Below are positions 1-5,715 of a stretch of 5,715 nucleotides of DNA, one piece after another. The DNA lies in assembly GCA_913057815.1 (NCBI GenBank), contig CAJXOV010000173.1, positions 1 to 5,715 of the forward strand. Reading direction: 5' to 3'. The position numbers were made by a program, and so were the translations under genes. This DNA is from an uncultured Flavobacteriales bacterium. GTDB lineage: Bacteria; Bacteroidota; Bacteroidia; Flavobacteriales_D; Sanyastnellaceae. How positions within the stretch are numbered: position 1 is the first letter of the stretch; each line of letters opens with the position of its first letter. Under the pieces are notes generated by a model, which was not told the DNA's origin, made no database searches, and saw only the letters and a list, made by a program, of their open reading frames with translations.

Positions 1-3000
1 CTCCTACAGTAGCTGGTTGATCAAATCTCTCACCGGTTCCACCATCATATAAATATGTGGTTCCCATTCCTGTAATACCTGCTTCAGTAGAATACTTTTC
101 TATTTCAGTGATATGAGCTCCATCGAAAATTGGCGTTGCAAAATGCAATCCTAATCTCTTTCCAGCCCAACCTAAAACAGTTTCGTATATCTGACCCAAG
201 TTCATACGTGATGGTACACCTAGTGGGTTTAGTACAATATCTACTGGAGTTCCATCTTCTAGGAAAGGCATATCTTCTCTTCTTACGATTCTAGATACAA
301 TACCTTTATTTCCATGACGTCCCGCCATCTTATCTCCTACTTTCAGTTTTCTTTTCTGAGCTACATAAACTTTAGCTAGTTTAATGATACCAGCTGGTAA
401 CTCGTCTCCTACTGAAATTTGGAATTTCTTTCTCTTATGCTCACCTAATAGATCGTTATACTTTAAGATGTAGTTATGAATAGTTCTTTGAACTAATTTA
501 TTCATTCCATCATCCTTCGTCCAACCTGTAGTTCTCACAGTAAGGAAATCAAGAGTTTGAAGCGCTTTTTGAGTAAACTTCACTCCTTTTTTAATCTGCT
601 CTTCTTTATAGTGATTGAAAACTCCTTGACTAGTTTTTCCACTAACAATCTTCATCAATTTCTCGATAAGATTTTTTCTTAAATCTCCTACTACCGCTAT
701 GTGCTCATTATCTAATGCTTCTAACTGAGATTTATCAGCTGCTTTAGACTTTCTATCTTTTATAGCTCTAGAGAACAATTTCTTCTGAATAACTACACCT
801 TTCTGAGAAGGCTTCACTTTTAAAGAAGCATCTTTCACATCTCCAGCTTTATCACCGAAAATTGCTCTAAGAAGTTTCTCTTCAGGAGAAGGATCAGTCT
901 CACCTTTAGGTGTGATTTTTCCAATTAGAATATCGCCTTCCTTAATTTCAGCACCTATTCTAATCATTCCACTCTCATCTAGATCTTTAGTAGCTTCCTC
1001 ACTTACATTAGGTATATCTGATGTAAGTTCCTCCACTCCTCTTTTCGTATCTCTAACTTCTAATGTATACTCCTTAATATGTATAGAAGTGAAAACATCG
1101 TTTTTAACTACGTCTTCAGAAATTACGATGGCATCCTCAAAGTTATATCCCTGCCAAGGCATGAATGCTACCTGAAGGTTTCTTCCGATAGCTAAATCAC
1201 CTTGATCAGTTCCATATCCTTCTGTAAGAATATCACCTGCTTTTACACGCTGACCTTTAACTACTAAAGGTCTAATGTTCATACATGTTCCTTGATTAGT
1301 TCTTAAGAACTTAATCACAGGGTATACATCTATTTCACCTGAGAAGCTTACTAATTCGTCTTCTTCAGAACGCTTATATTTTACGTGAATTTCATTCCCG
1401 TCTACGTACTCTACTACTCCGTCTCCTTTAGCTTTAACCAATACTCTAGAATCCTGGGCTACTAATTTCTCTAGTCCAGTTCCTACAATAGGAGCTTCAG
1501 GCTGCATTAAAGGTACTGCCTGACGCATCATGTTAGATCCCATCAGTGCTCTGTTGGCATCATCATGTTCTAAGAAAGGAATAAGTGATGCTGCTACAGA
1601 AGCAATTTGATTAGGAGCTACATCCATTAAATGAAGTTCCTTAGGAGGAACTACTGGAAATTCACCTTCTAATCTAGCCTTTACTGTCGCAGTTTCAAAC
1701 TCACCTTTATCAGTAATAATGGCATTCGCTTGAGCTATTACCTGCTCATCTTCATCTTCAGCACTTAAATACTTAACTGCTGAATTAGTCATTACAGCTT
1801 TACCATCTTTAACATCTCTATAAGGAGTTTCAATGAATCCTAATTTGTTCACCTTAGCGAATACGCAAAGTGAAGAAATCAATCCAATGTTTGGTCCTTC
1901 TGGTGTTTCAATAGTACAAAGTCTTCCGTAGTGAGTATAATGAACATCTCTTACTTCGAATCCTGCTCTTTCTCTCGAAAGACCACCAGGTCCTAGTGCA
2001 GACATTCTTCTCTTATGAGTTACCTCTGATAACGGATTGGTTTGATCCATAAACTGAGATAGCTGATTCGTACCGAAGAAGCTATTAATTACTGAAGACA
2101 GTGTCTTGGCATTAATCAAATCCGTAGGAGTAAAGACTTCGTTATCTCTAACGTTCATTCTTTCTCTTATAGTTCTAGCCATTCTAGCTAAACCTACTGC
2201 GAACTGATTGTATAATTGCTCACCTACAGTTCTAACTCTTCTGTTAGAAAGGTGATCAATATCATCAACTTCTGCTTTAGAGTTAACTAACTCTATAAGG
2301 AATTTGATGATTAGAATAATGTCATCTCTAGTCAGAGTTCTCTGATCTGAAGAAACATCAATACCTAATTTCTTATTAATTCTAAATCTACCTACTTCAC
2401 CTAAATCATATCTCTGCTCAGAGAAGAATAATTTATCGATTACTCCTCTAGCTGTTTCTAAATCTGGCGGCTCAGCATTTCTAAGCTGACGGTAGATGTG
2501 CTCAACTGCTTCTTTTTCAGAATTCGATGAATCCTTCTGAAGCGTATTGTATATGATAGTGAAATCTGCAGCATTTATATCCTCTTTGTGAAGGATAATA
2601 GTTTTAGATCCAGAATCAACGATTAAATCGATGTGTTCTTTTTCTATGATAGTTTCTCTATCGATAAGAACTTCGTTTCTTTCAATAGATACAACTTCTC
2701 CAGTATCTTCATCCACGAAATCTTCTATCCAAGTCTTAAGAACTCTAGCAGCAAGTTTCCTTCCTACACATTTCTTTAAACCTGATTTAGATACCTTCAC
2801 TTCATCAGCTAAGTCGAAAATAGAAAGGATGTCTTTATCACTTTCGAATCCAATAGCTCTTAAAAGAGTGGTAACTGGTAATTTTTTCTTTCTATCGATA
2901 TAAGCATACATAACGCTGTTTATATCAGTAGCAAATTCTATCCAAGAACCTCTGAAAGGAATAATTCTAGCAGAATATAACTTAGTACCATTGGCATGTC

Positions 3001-3487
3001 TACTTTGAGCAAAGAAAACACCTGGAGATCTGTGAAGTTGAGAAACGATAACACGCTCAGCTCCGTTCACTACAAATGATCCTCTCGGAGTCATGTATGG
3101 TATAGTACCTAAGTATACATCCTGAACGATTGTTTCAAAATCTTCATGTTCTGGATCGGTACAATATAACTTTAGTTTAGCCTTTAACGGTACACTATAA
3201 GTTAAACCTCTATCGATACACTCTTGTATAGAATATCGTGGAGGATCTATAAAATAGTCTAAGAACTCAAGTACAAACTGATTTCGGGAATCGGTAATAG
3301 GGAAATTCTCACTAAATACACGATAAAGACCCTCTGTTTGTCTGTTCTCAGGATTTGTTTCTAATTGGAAAAATTCTTGAAACGACTTTACTTGAATTTC
3401 TAAGAAATCCGGGTAGTCGTAAAGATTCTTTGCGGAAGCAAAGTTTATACGTTCAATTTGTTTAGATGCTGATGCCAAAGCTTTCAA
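1..3487 (-). CDS. rpoB: DNA-directed RNA polymerase subunit beta (C-terminus cut off by window edge)
   Basis: This is the beta subunit of bacterial RNA polymerase, which forms one side of the active-site cleft and the rifampicin pocket. I translated 1162 codons and found no internal stop or frameshift; roughly the last 120 residues are missing at the left edge. Landmarks in order are the N-terminal YPDFLEIQ block near residue 30, [16 protein letters not shown] (144-159), the rifampicin region [20 protein letters not shown] (475-494), [11 protein letters not shown] (527-537), WQGYNFEDA (778-786), [12 protein letters not shown] (1051-1062, with active-site lysines K1053 and K1061) and [10 protein letters not shown] (1087-1096). 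Residues of about 907-1022 form a lysine-rich insertion at the place of the E. coli beta-i9 insert. The start is TTG at 3487-3485, directly after an in-frame TAA. No in-frame ATG occurs before about residue 132, so a non-ATG start is required; a second TTG lies at codon 4. The gene is last in the visible operon, and rpoC would be expected next. Confidence 0.98.
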   Translation of the reverse strand, partial: MKALASASKQIERINFASAKNLYDYPDFLEIQVKSFQEFFQLETNPENRQTEGLYRVFSENFPITDSRNQFVLEFLDYFIDPPRYSIQECIDRGLTYSVPLKAKLKLYCTDPEHEDFETIVQDVYLGTIPYMTPRGSFVVNGAERVIVSQLHRSPGVFFAQSRHANGTKLYSARIIPFRGSWIEFATDINSVMYAYIDRKKKLPVTTLLRAIGFESDKDILSIFDLADEVKVSKSGLKKCVGRKLAARVLKTWIEDFVDEDTGEVVSIERNEVLIDRETIIEKEHIDLIVDSGSKTIILHKEDINAADFTIIYNTLQKDSSNSEKEAVEHIYRQLRNAEPPDLETARGVIDKLFFSEQRYDLGEVGRFRINKKLGIDVSSDQRTLTRDDIILIIKFLIELVNSKAEVDDIDHLSNRRVRTVGEQLYNQFAVGLARMARTIRERMNVRDNEVFTPTDLINAKTLSSVINSFFGTNQLSQFMDQTNPLSEVTHKRRMSALGPGGLSRERAGFEVRDVHYTHYGRLCTIETPEGPNIGLISSLCVFAKVNKLGFIETPYRDVKDGKAVMTNSAVKYLSAEDEDEQVIAQANAIITDKGEFETATVKARLEGEFPVVPPKELHLMDVAPNQIASVAASLIPFLEHDDANRALMGSNMMRQAVPLMQPEAPIVGTGLEKLVAQDSRVLVKAKGDGVVEYVDGNEIHVKYKRSEEDELVSFSGEIDVYPVIKFLRTNQGTCMNIRPLVVKGQRVKAGDILTEGYGTDQGDLAIGRNLQVAFMPWQGYNFEDAIVISEDVVKNDVFTSIHIKEYTLEVRDTKRGVEELTSDIPNVSEEATKDLDESGMIRIGAEIKEGDILIGKITPKGETDPSPEEKLLRAIFGDKAGDVKDASLKVKPSQKGVVIQKKLFSRAIKDRKSKAADKSQLEALDNEHIAVVGDLRKNLIEKLMKIVSGKTSQGVFNHYKEEQIKKGVKFTQKALQTLDFLTVRTTGWTKDDGMNKLVQRTIHNYILKYNDLLGEHKRKKFQISVGDELPAGIIKLAKVYVAQKRKLKVGDKMAGRHGNKGIVSRIVRREDMPFLEDGTPVDIVLNPLGVPSRMNLGQIYETVLGWAGKRLGLHFATPIFDGAHITEIEKYSTEAGITGMGTTYLYDGGTGERFDQPATVG

Positions 3488-3509
3488 TTATTTTAATGAA
3501 CTACAAAAT

Positions 3510-3522
3510 GGGGCAGAACCCC
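3510..3522 (-). other. Small GGGG/CCCC hairpin in the rpoB leader
   Basis: A 4-bp all-GC stem with a 5-base loop lies between the large hairpin and the rpoB start. On the transcribed strand it is followed by ATTTTG, and its 3' foot is 22 bases upstream of the TTG start. It could be a minor pause or terminator element, or could affect initiation on rpoB. The stem is short enough to be chance, although runs of four G and four C stand out in an AT-rich spacer. Confidence 0.25.
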
Positions 3523-3533
3523 TTAAACCACTT

Positions 3534-3579
3534 AAAAGGCTAATGGCGATGGGCTATTATGCCCATCGCCATGCCTTTT
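3534..3579 (-). terminator. Strong hairpin between rplL and rpoB, probable attenuator or RNA-processing site
   Basis: A GC-rich inverted repeat starts 22 bases after the rplL stop. The inner stem is 11 perfect base pairs (3544-3554 with 3561-3571; arms TGGCGATGGGC and GCCCATCGCCA) around a 6-base loop. A small internal loop (3541-3543 against 3572) separates it from a further 7-bp stem (3534-3540 with 3573-3579). Read in the operon direction, the 3' arm ends in TTTT and then AAG, so the U-tract is short and lies inside the stem. That fits partial termination or RNase III-type cleavage better than a full stop, and rpoB follows on the same strand. E. coli has both an attenuator and an RNase III site at this position. 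The structure is seen directly; the function is inferred. Confidence 0.7.
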
Positions 3580-3601
3580 TAATACTATGAATGAACTTTA
3601 A

Positions 3602-3976
3602 TTACTTAAGTTCTACTTCAGCACCTGCTTCCTCTAATTGAGCTTTAAGTGCTTCTGCTTCATCTTTAGATACACCTTCCTTAAGTGGAGCTGGTGCACT
3701 ATCTACGATATCTTTTGCCTCTTTAAGACCTAACCCTGTTAATTCTTTCACTAACTTAACTACAGCTAGTTTAGAACCTCCAGCAGCCTTAAGGATAACA
3801 TCGAATTCAGACTTTTCCTCAGCAGCACCTGCATCACCACCACCACCTACGGCAACAGCAACTGCGGCAGCAGCTGGTTCAATTCCATACTCGTCTTTAA
3901 GAATCTGGGCAAGTTCGTTTACGTCTTTAACAGTAAGATTTACTAGATCTTCTGCCATAGCTTTTAAATCCGCCAT
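3602..3976 (-). CDS. rplL: 50S ribosomal protein L7/L12
   Basis: This is the flexible stalk protein of the 50S subunit. It is present in several copies as dimers on L10 and recruits and stimulates translation GTPases such as EF-Tu, EF-G and IF2. The 124-residue product has the usual family length. The N-terminal dimerisation and L10-binding domain covers about 1-33 (with [16 protein letters not shown]). An Ala/Gly/Val-rich hinge covers about 34-56 and contains GGGG at 44-47. The globular C-terminal domain covers about 57-124, with [17 protein letters not shown] and [10 protein letters not shown], the factor-binding surface. The first ATG is chosen because MADLKA is the common N-terminus in Bacteroidota; an in-frame Met at residue 7 is less likely. 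The gene follows rplJ after 40 AT-rich bases without a Shine-Dalgarno sequence, and precedes the hairpin-containing spacer before rpoB. Being high-copy, it is presumably translated more strongly than rplJ, but I see no obvious sequence cause. Confidence 0.98.
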   Translation of the reverse strand: MADLKAMAEDLVNLTVKDVNELAQILKDEYGIEPAAAAVAVAVGGGGDAGAAEEKSEFDVILKAAGGSKLAVVKLVKELTGLGLKEAKDIVDSAPAPLKEGVSKDEAEALKAQLEEAGAEVELK

Positions 3977-4016
3977 TTTATTATTTATTAAATATTGTGT
4001 TTTTATTAAAAATTAA

Positions 4017-4535
4017 TTAACGCTCAGACAGTGTTTTCACCAATCCAGCTACCGTTCCACCACTTGATTTAAGTGCTGAAATAACATTTTTAGCTGGAGA
4101 TTGAAGAAGTCCAATTAAATCACCTAATAACTCATCTTTCGATTTGATATCAGCTAACGTTTGTAATTGATCGTCTCCAATGTAACATTCTGCCTCAACA
4201 TAAGCCCCTTTTAACACTGGCTTAGCGTGATTTTTTCTGAACTCCTTAATAAGCTTAGCTGGTCCATTCCCTACATTCGCCAATAAAAGTGTTGTATTCC
4301 CTTTTAAAGTCTCATATAATGGGCTATAGTCCCTACCCTCTACTTCGTCCATGGCTCTCTTTAAAAGTGTGTTTTTCACAACTTTTAAAGTGATATCATT
4401 TTGGAAGCACATTTTTCTGAGGTTAGAAGTTGACCCAGCATCTAACTCAGAAGTTTCAGCTAAATAAACTACTGGAGAAGCAGAAACTTGTTCTACCAAT
4501 TCAGCAATTGCCTGATTTTTTTCTTCTTTTGTCAT
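4017..4535 (-). CDS. rplJ: 50S ribosomal protein L10
   Basis: L10 anchors L7/L12 dimers to 23S rRNA at the base of the stalk, next to L11. The product has 172 residues, slightly longer than the 165 of E. coli. The N-terminal RNA-binding domain includes KVVKNTLLKRA (51-61), GNGPAKLIKEFRK (89-101) and KPVLKGAYVE (105-114). The C-terminal part, from about 133, contains DELLGDLIGLLQSPAKNVIS and ends in KTLSER, leading into the helix that carries L7/L12. The reading frame stays open to an ATG at 4577, but that start would add 14 unconserved residues and overlap the end of rplA by 23 bases. The ATG at 4535 gives MTKEEKNQ, typical for the family, and is preferred. The spacer from rplA is only 19 bases, so there is no room between the genes for a long L10-binding leader like that of E. 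coli rplJ. Any autoregulatory site would have to lie inside rplA or elsewhere. Confidence 0.97.
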   Translation of the reverse strand: MTKEEKNQAIAELVEQVSASPVVYLAETSELDAGSTSNLRKMCFQNDITLKVVKNTLLKRAMDEVEGRDYSPLYETLKGNTTLLLANVGNGPAKLIKEFRKNHAKPVLKGAYVEAECYIGDDQLQTLADIKSKDELLGDLIGLLQSPAKNVISALKSSGGTVAGLVKTLSER

Positions 4536-4554
4536 TGTGTTAGATTTTAATCTA

Positions 4555-5247
4555 CTAAACCGCAGATTTAAGTTCAACTAAAACCCCAGGACTCATTGTA
4601 CTGGAGATAGAAATACTGTGAACATATGTTCCTTTAGCAGATGCAGGTTTCAATTTCATCAACATTTGGATTATCTCCTTCGCGTTTTCAGAAATCTTTT
4701 CAGCATCAAAAGATGCCTTTCCTACTTGAGCATGAATAATCCCGTACTTATCAACTTTAAAGTCAATTTTACCGGCCTTCACCTCTGTTACTGCTTTGCC
4801 AACATCCATAGTTACTGTTCCAGATTTCGGATTAGGCATAAGACCTCTTGGTCCTAAAACTCTACCTAATGCACCTACCTTTCCCATTACGTTTGGTGTG
4901 GTAATAATCACATCAATATCAGTCCATCCACCTTTAATTTTAGCAAGGTATTCATCAAGACCCACGTGGTCAGCACCAGCTGCTTTCGCTTCTTCCTCCT
5001 TATCAGGATTACAAAGTACAAGCACCTTAGTGTCTTTACCAGTACCGTGTGGTAGAGAAACTACTCCTCTAACCATCTCGTTGGCCTTTCTGGGGTCTAC
5101 TCCTAGACGGACAGCTATATCTACAGACGCATCAAATTTGGTAGAAGTCATTGCCTTCACCATACCTGCTGCATCATCTAGAGAATACGTCTGTTCTAAG
5201 TCGTACTTCTCTGTAGCTGCTTTTCTATTCTTGGTTAATCTTCCCAT
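4555..5247 (-). CDS. rplA: 50S ribosomal protein L1
   Basis: L1 binds helices 76-78 of 23S rRNA, forms the mobile L1 stalk and helps release deacylated tRNA from the E site. In many bacteria it also represses its own operon by binding the mRNA leader. The 230-residue product matches the usual length. The discontinuous domain I comes from the two ends, including [21 protein letters not shown] (36-56) and [17 protein letters not shown] (205-221). Domain II lies between, at about 68-159, and holds the family signature around [17 protein letters not shown] (127-143). The start ATG follows the rplK stop by 16 bases, with no Shine-Dalgarno sequence. The gene ends in two consecutive in-frame TAG codons (4557-4555 and 4554-4552). 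An L1-binding leader site, if present, would be upstream of rplK, outside this window. Confidence 0.98.
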   Translation of the reverse strand: MGRLTKNRKAATEKYDLEQTYSLDDAAGMVKAMTSTKFDASVDIAVRLGVDPRKANEMVRGVVSLPHGTGKDTKVLVLCNPDKEEEAKAAGADHVGLDEYLAKIKGGWTDIDVIITTPNVMGKVGALGRVLGPRGLMPNPKSGTVTMDVGKAVTEVKAGKIDFKVDKYGIIHAQVGKASFDAEKISENAKEIIQMLMKLKPASAKGTYVHSISISSTMSPGVLVELKSAV

Positions 5248-5263
5248 GTTTATGAATTTCTAA

Positions 5264-5701
5264 CTAAAATGGGCGTTTGCCACTGATTGTTAACCCAATA
5301 CTTCTTGCTGTTCCAGCTATCATACTCATAGCTGATTCAATTTTGAAGCAATTTAAATCGGGCATTTTATCTTCTGCTATTGCTCGCACCTGATCCCAGG
5401 TAACCTTTCCAACTTTGGCTCTGTTAGACTCAGAAGATCCCTTCTTTATCTTGGCAGCCTCCATTAATTGGACAGCGGCTGGAGGAGTTTTAATAATAAA
5501 CTCAAAAGACTTATCACCATAAACAGTAATTACCACTGGTAATACCTTTCCGGCTTTATCTTGTGTTCTACCATTGAATTGCTTACAAAAATCCATGATA
5601 TTCACACCCTTAGCTCCCAATGCGGGACCTACTGGCGGTGATGGATTTGCAGCACCTCCGCGAATTTGCAGCTTGATTAATCCTGCTACTTCTTTCGCCA
5701 T
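5264..5701 (-). CDS. rplK: 50S ribosomal protein L11
   Basis: L11 binds 23S rRNA helices 43/44 in the GTPase-associated centre. It takes part in factor-dependent GTP hydrolysis and, in many bacteria, in the RelA-type stringent response. The product has 145 residues (142 in E. coli). The N-terminal domain, about 1-72, holds the proline helix [10 protein letters not shown] (20-29), where thiopeptide antibiotics bind. P22, P23 and P26 are all present, so no classical resistance change is seen. A TPPAAV linker (72-77) leads to the rRNA-binding C-terminal domain, which includes GTARSIGL (130-137). Counting without the initiator Met, the position of the E. coli PrmA-methylated Lys3 is glutamate (MAKEV), while the Lys39 equivalent (K40 here) is kept. 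The gene ends in TAG and is first in the visible operon. Only 14 AT-rich bases precede it; secE and nusG usually lie upstream but are outside the window. Confidence 0.98.
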   Translation of the reverse strand: MAKEVAGLIKLQIRGGAANPSPPVGPALGAKGVNIMDFCKQFNGRTQDKAGKVLPVVITVYGDKSFEFIIKTPPAAVQLMEAAKIKKGSSESNRAKVGKVTWDQVRAIAEDKMPDLNCFKIESAMSMIAGTARSIGLTISGKRPF

Positions 5702-5715
5702 TTTAATCTATATAT

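Noticed and set aside
912..1175. Plus-strand open frame of 87 codons inside rpoB
   Set aside because: It is antisense to a continuous, highly conserved rpoB frame. Its product is Ser/Leu-rich with no recognisable domain, as expected for a shadow frame.
2631..2903. Plus-strand open frame of 90 codons inside rpoB
   Set aside because: It is antisense to conserved beta-subunit sequence, with low-complexity Ser/Phe content and no family match I recognise.
3488..3533. Separate promoter for rpoB in the spacer
   Set aside because: CATTTTG contains TTTG, but the TA of the -7 element is absent and no matching -33 element is seen.
3534..3580. Terminator for a plus-strand gene (the plus strand has TTTTT after the stem)
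   Set aside because: No plus-strand gene exists on either side for it to end, so the better U-run in that orientation is probably incidental.
3977..4016. Possible Bacteroidota promoter before rplL (TAATTTTT resembling the -7 TAnnTTTG)
   Set aside because: The final G is missing and no TTTG lies at the expected -33 distance. In DNA this AT-rich such a near match is uninformative.
4536..4577. N-terminal extension of L10 (start at 4577)
   Set aside because: It would overlap rplA by 23 bases and add residues not seen in the family. MTKEEK at 4535 fits homologues.
4618..5263. Two overlapping plus-strand open frames opposite rplA
   Set aside because: Both are antisense to rplA, which fully explains the stretch; neither product resembles a known protein.

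Overview
The window holds the ribosomal-protein/RNA polymerase operon rplK-rplA-rplJ-rplL-rpoB. All genes lie on the minus strand, so the operon reads from the right edge of the window to the left edge. It encodes ribosomal proteins L11, L1, L10 and L7/L12, followed by the RNA polymerase beta subunit, which runs off the left edge without its C-terminus. This is core housekeeping DNA. I found no mobile element, CRISPR array, tRNA or rRNA, and nothing that looks like an undescribed system.

The source is most likely a member of the Bacteroidota, possibly a Cytophagales-like lineage; the order is a weak guess. Three things point that way. The DNA is AT-rich. No gene has a recognisable Shine-Dalgarno sequence, and A/T-rich stretches lie upstream of every start. 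The proteins also match the phylum's style: L10 ends in LLQSPAKNVISAL...KTLSER, L1 carries [21 protein letters not shown], and beta carries [14 protein letters not shown].

Layout in the direction of transcription: 5715-5702 is 14 bases of leader. rplK is 5701-5264, followed by a 16-base gap. rplA is 5247-4555, ending in tandem TAG stops, followed by a 19-base gap. rplJ is 4535-4017, followed by a 40-base AT-only-like gap. rplL is 3976-3602. Then comes a 114-base spacer with a strong GC-rich hairpin, the longest gap in the window. rpoB runs from 3487 past base 1 and is in frame throughout, with a TTG start directly after an in-frame stop.

L11 and the L10(L7/L12)n complex form the GTPase-associated stalk region of the 50S subunit, and L1 forms the opposite, mobile stalk. 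beta forms much of the RNA polymerase active-site cleft. The tight spacing of the four ribosomal genes indicates co-transcription. The hairpin between rplL and rpoB sits where Escherichia coli has its partial terminator and RNase III site, so it may let the cell make far more stalk protein than polymerase from one transcript.
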